The position numbers were made by a program, and so were the translations under genes. From an uncultured Sphaerochaeta sp. (GTDB taxonomy: Bacteria > Spirochaetota > Spirochaetia > Sphaerochaetales > Sphaerochaetaceae): a stretch of DNA of 64,000 nt. This document shows, piece by piece, positions 1-7,279 of this stretch; the stretch's first letter is position 1; each line of letters begins with the position of its first letter. The notes under the pieces are model-generated. The model saw only the letters and a program-made list of their open reading frames with translations, was not told where the DNA came from and did not search any database. The stretch is from positions 1,387,757 to 1,451,756 of the forward strand of contig NZ_OY763408.1 in the NCBI RefSeq assembly GCF_963667405.1. Direction: 5' to 3'.

Positions 1-1884
1 TACTACAATCCGCTTACCATTGAAACCGACAAGCAGAAGCTGCTCGACTTCTACCAGAGCCGTGGGTATGTTGATGCGCAGGTTACGGATGTCAGAATCG
101 AGGATATCAGCACAGAGGACGACAAGTTTGCAAGACAACGGGTGGTGTTCTCCCTTGAGGAAGGCCAGCAGTGGTTCTTTGGGGGGATAGAGGTGGAAGG
201 CAATACGGTTTTCACCGATGAGCAGTTCCAGAACCTCATTTCCATGAAAGTGGGTTCCGTGCTTGATGTGTCCCGTGTACAGAAGGAAATCACCGCTGTC
301 ACCGATCTCTACTGGAACAACGGCTACATCTTCAACCTGATCAGCACCGACATGATTCGCGATGAGGAAACGAAGAGCATCACCTATGTCCTGAATGTGC
401 AGGAGAATCAGCAGGCAGTCATCGAAGATATCAGGATCGAGGGTCTTACCAAGACCAAGAGTTATGTTTTTGAACGCGAGCTCACCTTCGCAAAGGGTGA
501 TATTTTCTCCAAGGAAAAACTGATTCGCAGTGCCCAGAACATCTACAACACCCTGATCGTCACCGATGTACAGTTCGATATCCTCAACGGAACCGAGGAA
601 GGGAAGGTCATTCCTGTCTTCACCGTGGTGGAGGGGAACCAGATGGACATCCAGTTCGGTGCCACGTTCGGTGGCAACGTCGATGGATTCCCTGTTTCGG
701 GTTTCCTGCAGTGGTCTGACAAGAACCTGGGAGGCACCGGCAAGGATCTTGCCATCGCCACCAATCTCAGCCCCGATACCCAGACCTTCTCCGTCTCCTT
801 CACTGATGGCTGGTTCAAGGACCGCAGGTGGTCAAATGGCTTTACCTTCACCTTCGAACGCAGCGTAAAGGATTCCACCTTGCAGCGAGGCACCGGAAGT
901 GATTACTACACCGGCCACGATGCGGAAAATCTTGCAGACAATCCGTATCCGTACGGCTACGAGAGCTATGCAAGCTATCTTGCTGCCGACCAGGCACTTC
1001 CTTCCAGCCGGTATCTCATGACCTATACCTACTACCGGCTTTCGCTCGGCTACAACACAGGCTATACGTTCATGTTCCGGCCAGGTTCCCTGATCGTAGG
1101 CGCGGGTGCGACGGTTGGACTGAACTACGCAGATTATGACAAGAACCTCTATGATCCGTACGAGAAACTCATTCAACGGTACGGCAGCGATTGGCAGTTC
1201 AGCAACCGTATCAATCTCTCCTTTGCCTGGGATGGAAGGGACCGGATCCAGAACACCAGCAGGGGTTACTACCTCAGCCAAGGCTTCACCTATGCCGGCG
1301 GTATTCTCTTTGGTCTTTCCAACTACATCAAGACCAGCACGAGTGCCAGTGCCTATACGACGCTCTTCACCTTCGATCTTGATGAGAAACCTGCGAATGT
1401 GGTGCTGGGCGTCACGTCCAGCATCAGTGCGATGCTGCCCCAATACTATTACAACCAGGATGAAGATGCATGGGGCTGGTACGATGCCAAGATGGGGGCA
1501 ACGCGCTATGAGATGCTCTACATCGATGGCATGAACACCGCCCGGGGTTTCAACGTTGTCTTCGACCAAGCGCTCCTGTGGGACAACCAGGTGGCCATCA
1601 CCTGGCCCTTGGCACACAATGTCTTGTCTGCAGAAATCTATGGCAGTGCCACAGCAGTAAGCCCTGTCCTTGATGGGCTTACCATGAGCGACTTGTCCTG
1701 GTACTACTCCATGGGTGCAGGGATAAAGCTGAAGGTTCCAGGGTTCCCCTTGGGACTCTATCTGGTCAAGAATGCCAGCTACATCGACAATACCTTTGCA
1801 TGGGATGGCGGTACCATCTTCAAGGGCAGCAGCGATGACAGCGGTCTGAAGCTGGTGCTTGCCATTACGACAACCTTGTATTGA
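1..1884 (+). CDS. bamA: Outer membrane protein assembly factor BamA (5' partial)
   Basis: The reading frame is open from base 1, so the start lies outside the window; 627 residues are visible. BamA folds and inserts beta-barrel proteins into the outer membrane. The first ~215 residues look like POTRA repeats, for example the segment with GGIEVEGNTVF and the later IEDIRIEGLTKT. The rest is rich in alternating aromatic strands typical of a 16-strand barrel. DGMNTARGF near base 1530 matches the conserved VRGF/Y loop-6 motif, and the protein ends in an aromatic residue (TTTLY) as outer membrane barrels do. mutS starts two bases after the stop, so the genes are probably cotranscribed. Family assignment is firm. 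Confidence 0.93.
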   Translation, partial: YYNPLTIETDKQKLLDFYQSRGYVDAQVTDVRIEDISTEDDKFARQRVVFSLEEGQQWFFGGIEVEGNTVFTDEQFQNLISMKVGSVLDVSRVQKEITAVTDLYWNNGYIFNLISTDMIRDEETKSITYVLNVQENQQAVIEDIRIEGLTKTKSYVFERELTFAKGDIFSKEKLIRSAQNIYNTLIVTDVQFDILNGTEEGKVIPVFTVVEGNQMDIQFGATFGGNVDGFPVSGFLQWSDKNLGGTGKDLAIATNLSPDTQTFSVSFTDGWFKDRRWSNGFTFTFERSVKDSTLQRGTGSDYYTGHDAENLADNPYPYGYESYASYLAADQALPSSRYLMTYTYYRLSLGYNTGYTFMFRPGSLIVGAGATVGLNYADYDKNLYDPYEKLIQRYGSDWQFSNRINLSFAWDGRDRIQNTSRGYYLSQGFTYAGGILFGLSNYIKTSTSASAYTTLFTFDLDEKPANVVLGVTSSISAMLPQYYYNQDEDAWGWYDAKMGATRYEMLYIDGMNTARGFNVVFDQALLWDNQVAITWPLAHNVLSAEIYGSATAVSPVLDGLTMSDLSWYYSMGAGIKLKVPGFPLGLYLVKNASYIDNTFAWDGGTIFKGSSDDSGLKLVLAITTTLY

Positions 1885-1886
1885 GT

Positions 1887-4481
1887 ATGGCTGAAGAAGA
1901 AAAACTGACCCCCATGATGGTTCAGTACCGTCAGATCAAAGATCAGAACCCGGATAGTGTTCTGTTCTTTCGTCTTGGTGACTTCTATGAGATGTTTGAA
2001 GGGGATGCAGTTGAGGTGTCCCGCATCCTCAACCTCACCCTTACCAAGCGAAACAACCAGAAGATGTGTGGTATTCCTTACCATGCTGCAAAGACCTACA
2101 TCAAACGCTTGCTTGATGCAGGCAAGAAGATTGCCATTTGCGAGCAGACCGAACTGAGCGAGGGCGGAAAGCAACTGGCCAAGCGGGAAGTGGTGCAGGT
2201 AGTCACACCGGCAACCGTGGTTGAGGATGATTTCCTCCAATCCGATCGTGACAACTACGTACTCTCCATCTCCTTCCAAAAACAAGGCCTCAGTGTGAGC
2301 TATGCCGATATCACCAGCGGTACCTTCCTTTTGCGTTTTGTTGGCAAGGATGACCGCTTTATGCATCTGCTCAGTGTGCTTGAGCAGGTTGGTCCGAGAG
2401 AAATTCTGGTCAATGAGGATGATTACTTCCTGTATCAGGATTTCCAGGCGTTGATAGACTCCTCTTCCTGTATGGTGACCAAGTTGCCGCCCTGGCGATT
2501 CCGCATCAAGGATGCCTATCCGCTGATGTGTGAGCAGGTAGGTTCCGCGAGTCTGAAAGCCTTTGGGCTGGATGAGCAGGATGTGAGGCTCAGCAGTGCC
2601 AGAGCCTTGCTTTGGTACCTCAAAGAGACAGCGAAAACCAGTCTCAGGCAGATAGAGTCCTTTCAGGTGGTCAGTGAGGAGCATCTGCTGAGCATTGATG
2701 AGGCAAGCAGGAAAAGCCTCGAGCTCTTGGTCAATCTGCACGACGGCAGTGAAAAATATTCGCTTTTCTCCTCCATCGATGCAAACCTTACCAGCATGGG
2801 CAAACGCAAGCTGAAGAACTGGATCGCAAACGCCCTCACCGATGTTGACCAGATCCTTGGCCGGCAGCACTGGGTCACCCTCTTGTACGAGGACCGGGAT
2901 GAATTGGGTAGGGTGCGTTCACACCTCAAGCAGGTGCTGGATATCCAGCGTCTTACTTCCCGACTGGCAATGGGACGTCATATGAGCAAGGATCTTGTCG
3001 GCATTGCCCAGACCATTGTTGCCTTCTTTACGCTCTTTGACGTACGGTATCAGCAACTTTTGCCCGCCGAGCTCAATCAGGATGCACTTCAGGCACTTGT
3101 CTCGCTTGCCCAACGGATCAATGACGCGCTGAACAGTGAGTGGCAGGGTGCCTTTGAGGAAGGAAAAGTCATCAGAACCGGATATGACGCGGAATTGGAT
3201 GAGCTTCGGTCCATCAAGGGCGGCGGGAAGCAACTGCTGGATTCCTATTTGGACCAGGTGCGTCAGGAGACGGGAATCAGCACACTCAAGCTCTCCCAGA
3301 ACAAGATCCTTGGTCACTATCTGGAAGTCTCGAAAGCACAAGCAGACAAGGTTCCCCCTTCTTTCTACCGGAAGCAGACACTGGTCAATGCAGAGCGCTT
3401 CACCAGCGATACCCTGCTGGAGTACGAACAGAAAATTCTCAAAAGCGCCTTCGAGGCGGAAAAACGGGAACGGGCAGTCTATGAAAGCATTGTTGAGCAG
3501 ACGAAGCAGCTTCAGGCGGAACTGCTGTGCATCAGCACCTTTCTCAGTGACCTGGACTGCCTGCAGGGCCTTGCAAGTGTTGCCATCACCCACCAGTACA
3601 CCAAACCGGTTTTCACCGATGAGGATGTCCTCTTTGTGGAGGAAGCCAGGCACCCGGTGGTTGAACAGCATATGGATGTCGGTGAGTTTGTGGCCAATGA
3701 CCTCTCCATCGGCAGCAGCGGCAAGCGTTTTTGCCTGATCACCGGCCCAAACATGGCGGGCAAGTCGACATTCCTCAGGCAAACCGCCCTGATCGTACTT
3801 CTGGCACAGATAGGCAGTTATGTGCCTGCCCGATCGGCACGCCTGGGAATCGTGGACAGGCTCTATTGCAGGGTTGGATCTTCTGACAACCTTGCCCGTG
3901 GGGAGTCCACCTTCCTGGTTGAGATGCAGGAAGCAGCCCACATCCTGCGTACGGCAAGCAGAAGTTCCTTGGTTATTGTCGATGAGCTGGGAAGGGGAAC
4001 CAGCACACAGGACGGCATGTCCATTGCCTATGCTGTGATGCAGCAGCTCATGAAAATCGGGAGCAAGACACTGTTTGCAACCCACTATCATGAGCTTGCA
4101 CGGATTGATACCACCGACCTGCAGTTGCTGACTCTCCAGGTCACTGAGATGGGGAGTGAGATACACTTCCTGCGTAAGGTCATGGAAGGAATTGCAAACA
4201 GTTCCTATGGTCTGAACGTTGCCAAAATGGCTGGTGTCGGCAGGGAAGTGCTGAAACAAGCAAGGAATTTCCAGAAGCAACACTTTGCCGATTACGACCT
4301 GCAGAACCTGCAGCCTGACCTTTTCAGTGCTGTGGTGGATGAGAGCGGAGTCTACTCCACGATATCCGAACAGGAAGAGGAAGTACTCGATCTCTTGCAA
4401 TCCTTCAGTCTCGACCAATCCTCACCGGTGGAAGCCTTGTTGTTCCTGAAGAAACTCCAGGAGAAATTGCAAGCAACCTAA
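1887..4481 (+). CDS. mutS: DNA mismatch repair protein MutS
   Basis: About 864 residues, the normal length for MutS. It recognises base mismatches and small loops and recruits MutL. The N-terminal mismatch-binding domain contains the FYEMF motif (FRLGDFYEMFEGD). The C-terminal ATPase has Walker A GPNMAGKSTFLRQ and the signature DELGRGTSTQDG followed by FATHYHEL. I chose ATG 1887, two bases after the bamA stop; a TTG at 1881 in the same frame would overlap bamA and add two residues. No clear Shine-Dalgarno sequence is visible, consistent with translational coupling to bamA. comF follows after 22 bases. Confidence 0.96.
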   Translation: MAEEEKLTPMMVQYRQIKDQNPDSVLFFRLGDFYEMFEGDAVEVSRILNLTLTKRNNQKMCGIPYHAAKTYIKRLLDAGKKIAICEQTELSEGGKQLAKREVVQVVTPATVVEDDFLQSDRDNYVLSISFQKQGLSVSYADITSGTFLLRFVGKDDRFMHLLSVLEQVGPREILVNEDDYFLYQDFQALIDSSSCMVTKLPPWRFRIKDAYPLMCEQVGSASLKAFGLDEQDVRLSSARALLWYLKETAKTSLRQIESFQVVSEEHLLSIDEASRKSLELLVNLHDGSEKYSLFSSIDANLTSMGKRKLKNWIANALTDVDQILGRQHWVTLLYEDRDELGRVRSHLKQVLDIQRLTSRLAMGRHMSKDLVGIAQTIVAFFTLFDVRYQQLLPAELNQDALQALVSLAQRINDALNSEWQGAFEEGKVIRTGYDAELDELRSIKGGGKQLLDSYLDQVRQETGISTLKLSQNKILGHYLEVSKAQADKVPPSFYRKQTLVNAERFTSDTLLEYEQKILKSAFEAEKRERAVYESIVEQTKQLQAELLCISTFLSDLDCLQGLASVAITHQYTKPVFTDEDVLFVEEARHPVVEQHMDVGEFVANDLSIGSSGKRFCLITGPNMAGKSTFLRQTALIVLLAQIGSYVPARSARLGIVDRLYCRVGSSDNLARGESTFLVEMQEAAHILRTASRSSLVIVDELGRGTSTQDGMSIAYAVMQQLMKIGSKTLFATHYHELARIDTTDLQLLTLQVTEMGSEIHFLRKVMEGIANSSYGLNVAKMAGVGREVLKQARNFQKQHFADYDLQNLQPDLFSAVVDESGVYSTISEQEEEVLDLLQSFSLDQSSPVEALLFLKKLQEKLQAT

Positions 4482-4503
4482 CCAGCCTCACCTCTTATCC
4501 AGT

Positions 4504-5154
4504 ATGTGGTGTGCCAATTGCAAAAAACCCTGTGATACACGTCTATGCAGCGACTGCAAGGCTGCCCTGGCTGGGAGATCCTTCGACCAGTGCTATGAAC
4601 TGCGTTGTGAGGTGTGCGGGAACCCCATCATGGACCATTGCTATCCTTGTCCCTGGTGTACGGAAGACCTGCTCGCCTATGGTCCCTATGAAGGGGTGTT
4701 GGCTTCCTTGGTGTTGCGATACAAGAGTGGAGGAGAACTGTTTCTGGCCTTCTTGCTCGCCGATTTGTTCCAGCACATGATTGTATTCGACGACTCTTCC
4801 GTTCTTGTTCCGATACCGGCCTCCTTGGAAGGAAAGCGAAGAAGGGGCTTTGACCAGATGCTTCTGGTTGCGCGTATCCTGTCTGCGAGAACCGGCGCTC
4901 ATGTCGTGAGACTTTTTACCCACCACACAAAAGGGCGTCATGCACTGCTTTCCAAGAAGGCAAGATTGGTCAAAGCACCACTTCGTGAGAAAGGGGGGGT
5001 AAAGTCCAAGGACAGGGGATATCTTGGTGAATGCAAGCACGTGTATGTATTGGATGACATCCACACCACGGGAGCAACCTGTGCCTTCGCAAAGGCTCAT
5101 CTTGAGCAAACATACCATGCATCAGTGAAGATAGTGGTGTTGTGCAAAGCCTAA
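4504..5154 (+). CDS. ComF family phosphoribosyltransferase-like protein
   Basis: 216 residues. The N-terminus is a cysteine-rich zinc-finger-like region (CxxC pairs at residues 3-6 and 15-18 and again around 36-52). The C-terminus is a type I phosphoribosyltransferase fold with the PRPP-binding motif VYVLDDIHTTGAT near residue 180. The middle carries RGFDQMLLVARIL, the ComF signature corresponding to RGFNQA. Proteins of this family support DNA uptake in naturally competent bacteria, but are widespread and often of unknown role elsewhere. It follows mutS by 22 bases and probably shares its transcript. No other competence gene is visible here, so a role in transformation is only a possibility. 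Confidence 0.85.
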   Translation: MWCANCKKPCDTRLCSDCKAALAGRSFDQCYELRCEVCGNPIMDHCYPCPWCTEDLLAYGPYEGVLASLVLRYKSGGELFLAFLLADLFQHMIVFDDSSVLVPIPASLEGKRRRGFDQMLLVARILSARTGAHVVRLFTHHTKGRHALLSKKARLVKAPLREKGGVKSKDRGYLGECKHVYVLDDIHTTGATCAFAKAHLEQTYHASVKIVVLCKA

Positions 5155-5166
5155 AGAGCCCTGCAG

Positions 5167-5195
5167 TTGACAAAAGTGCAGCAAGTGCGTAGTAT
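5167..5195 (+). promoter_or_regulatory. Promoter of the rimP-nusA-infB operon
   Basis: A perfect -35 box TTGACA (5167-5172) is followed after 17 bases by TAGTAT (5190-5195), matching four of six -10 positions. Transcription should begin near 5202, just before the leader hairpin at 5224-5252. It lies 12 bases after comF. Confidence 0.7.
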
Positions 5196-5223
5196 GCAAA
5201 GCAGGATAGTACTTGATTATTGG

Positions 5224-5252
5224 GGGATCGCCGACAGGCGTATCCCTTTTTT
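5224..5252 (+). terminator. Terminator-like hairpin in the rimP leader (possible attenuator)
   Basis: GGGATCGCC and GGCGTATCCC pair in nine base pairs with one bulged T around the loop GACA, followed by six Ts (5247-5252). It has the form of an intrinsic terminator and lies between the promoter at 5167-5195 and the rimP ATG at 5277. It could terminate comF read-through, attenuate the operon, or both. Confidence 0.7.
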
Positions 5253-5276
5253 ATGAATTTTTTTAATAGGAATAGT

Positions 5277-5777
5277 ATGTTAGCAACAGGAATTCAAACG
5301 ACCAGCTTGTTTAGGGAATATGAGGATTTGCTTGCCGCAATGGGTCTGAAATTGGTGGAAATCAATCGTCTCGACAGGGGCAAGACCGTTTCGGTGAGCA
5401 TTGTCATCCTTGCAAAGGATGCAGAGGTGACTGTGGACCATTGTGCCAAGGTGTACCGCCTCGTGTATCCGAGAATGGAACTTCAGCTCGCAGAACGCGA
5501 TCTTCAGCTTGAGGTGAGCACCCCTGGATTGCAGCGCAATCTGAAGGATGTGTACGAGTTCTCCCTTTTCGTTGGCAAGCGGGTCCGCGTGTATGACACC
5601 GCCAAGGAAGCTTGGTTGAGTGGCATCATACAAGATAGTGACGAGACATCGGTGACCCTTACAGAGGTTTTCATCGAAGATAACAAAGATATGCAAGAGA
5701 ACATGGTTGTGGAGTTTGCCTCCATCCAAAAGGCAAAGCTCGACTATAGATGGGAGGACAATTCACATGGCAACTGA
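5277..5777 (+). CDS. rimP: Ribosome maturation factor RimP
   Basis: 166 residues. RimP assists late assembly of the 30S subunit. The N-terminal domain includes GLKLVEINRLDRGK and the family pattern DLQLEVSTPGLQRNL (matching EVSSPGLDRPL), and the C-terminus is an Sm-like fold ending just inside nusA. I chose ATG 5277 because it has an upstream AGG six bases away and the protein then begins like other RimPs. The in-frame TTG 5220 and ATG 5253 lie before or just after the leader hairpin and have no ribosome-binding site. It overlaps nusA by 11 bases, and rimP-nusA-infB is the classic order. Confidence 0.9.
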   Translation: MLATGIQTTSLFREYEDLLAAMGLKLVEINRLDRGKTVSVSIVILAKDAEVTVDHCAKVYRLVYPRMELQLAERDLQLEVSTPGLQRNLKDVYEFSLFVGKRVRVYDTAKEAWLSGIIQDSDETSVTLTEVFIEDNKDMQENMVVEFASIQKAKLDYRWEDNSHGN

Positions 5778-7260
5778 AATTGGTGACGCTATCCGAAGTA
5801 TGGTAGCGGAAAAGAACATTTCCGAAGAGCTGGTCATCAGCACCATCGAGGATATACTTCGTGCAGCGTACAAGAGAAAATTCGGTACCGAAGAGAATGC
5901 CGTCATAGAGTTCAGCGAGGATTACACCTCAGTCGAGCTCTCCAGTCGTCGTCAAATCGTCGACGATGACAATTGGTACAATGAGGTCACCGAGATTCCT
6001 CTCAGTGAAGCCAAGGAAATCCATGAGGAGTGTGAGATCGGTGATGAGTTGCTCATTCCCGTAGATCTCAAGGAGTTCGACCGCATCAGCGTACAGAGCG
6101 CAAAGCAGCGGGCCCACCAGAGCTTCAGGGACATCCAGAAGGATACCCTGTACAGTGAGTACAAGGCCAAGGAAGGCCAGCTGATCATCGGTTATTATCG
6201 CCGCCAGGTTCAGAATGGCGACATCTATGTGGATATCGGGACGACCGAAGGTCTGCTCCCACGCCGCAACCAATCCAGCAGGGAAAGCTACGGAAACAAC
6301 GACAAGATCAAATGTTATGTTGAGAAAGTCGAGAAAGCCGAACGCGGCCTGAAGGTCATCCTTTCCCGCACCAGCGGCGAGCTTATCCGCAAGCTCTTCG
6401 AGGTTGAGGTTCCTGAAATTGCACAGAACCAGATCGACATCATCAAGATCGTTCGTGAGGCCGGCTACCGCACCAAGGTTGCTGTTGCATCACGCAATGA
6501 TGACATCGACCCGGTCGGTGCTTGTGTCGGGTTGAAGGGAAATCGAATTCAGACTATCATGAGTGAGATAGAAGGCGAGAAGATTGATATTCTTCGCTAT
6601 GATCCCAATCCGATCAACTATATCCGCAATGCCCTCAGCCCTGCTCAGGTCAAGGATGTAGTGGTGGTGGACAAGAACATCTACCATGCAGTGGCAATTG
6701 TTGAGGACAGCCAACTTTCACTTGCCATCGGAAAGCAGGGATTGAACGTACGGCTTGCGAACAAGCTGGTTGACTGGATGATTGATGTCAAGACCCAGGC
6801 ACAGTTTGATGAGATGGACATCGCCAAGGAAGCACGGTCCAGGGCAGAAAGCATCTTCCGTGATGAGGAACCGTTCTTTGAAGAAGAGGGTGTTGCACCT
6901 GTTGAGCTGCCAAACGAGGAAGTGGCGGTTGCTGCCGAGGAGACGTTTGTTGATGAGGACGAGATTGCCCTCTCCGAACTGCCTTTGGATCAGAATCTGC
7001 TCAGCAAGCTTCAGTTCCATGATGTGTATAGTGTCGAGGAGTTCATCAACCTTACGGAAGAGGATCTGGCCAGCTTCAACGATTTGAGCGAGGAAGAGAT
7101 CATCGCCATCAAGGATACGATCAACGAGTATGTAGATATCGTTGAGGATGAAGTGGAGGGAGAAACCGAGTATGTCTGCCCCAATTGCGGTTCTTCCATC
7201 ACAGAAGATATGACTGTGTGCCCAAACTGTGGTACAGGTCTGGTATTTGAGGTAGAGTAA
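5767..7260 (+). CDS. nusA: Transcription termination/antitermination factor NusA with C-terminal zinc ribbon
   Basis: 497 residues. NusA binds RNA polymerase and modulates pausing, termination and antitermination. The order is an N-terminal polymerase-binding domain (about 1-125), an S1 domain (IIGYYRRQVQNGDIYVDIG), then two KH domains (PVGACVGLKGNRIQTI and SLAIGKQGLNVRLA). After an acidic linker comes a helix-hairpin-helix-like segment (LSKLQFHDVYSVEEFINL), then a short CPNC-N13-CPNC zinc ribbon ending at the last residues. The zinc ribbon is not part of the usual NusA architecture. ATG 5767 overlaps the end of rimP. infB follows after 19 bases. Confidence 0.95.
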   Translation: MATEIGDAIRSMVAEKNISEELVISTIEDILRAAYKRKFGTEENAVIEFSEDYTSVELSSRRQIVDDDNWYNEVTEIPLSEAKEIHEECEIGDELLIPVDLKEFDRISVQSAKQRAHQSFRDIQKDTLYSEYKAKEGQLIIGYYRRQVQNGDIYVDIGTTEGLLPRRNQSSRESYGNNDKIKCYVEKVEKAERGLKVILSRTSGELIRKLFEVEVPEIAQNQIDIIKIVREAGYRTKVAVASRNDDIDPVGACVGLKGNRIQTIMSEIEGEKIDILRYDPNPINYIRNALSPAQVKDVVVVDKNIYHAVAIVEDSQLSLAIGKQGLNVRLANKLVDWMIDVKTQAQFDEMDIAKEARSRAESIFRDEEPFFEEEGVAPVELPNEEVAVAAEETFVDEDEIALSELPLDQNLLSKLQFHDVYSVEEFINLTEEDLASFNDLSEEEIIAIKDTINEYVDIVEDEVEGETEYVCPNCGSSITEDMTVCPNCGTGLVFEVE

Positions 7261-7279
7261 AACCATCCAAGAGGAAATA

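Noticed and set aside
5220..5276. Longer rimP starting at TTG 5220 or ATG 5253
   Set aside because: These codons lie before or just after the leader hairpin, lack a ribosome-binding site and add residues not expected in RimP.
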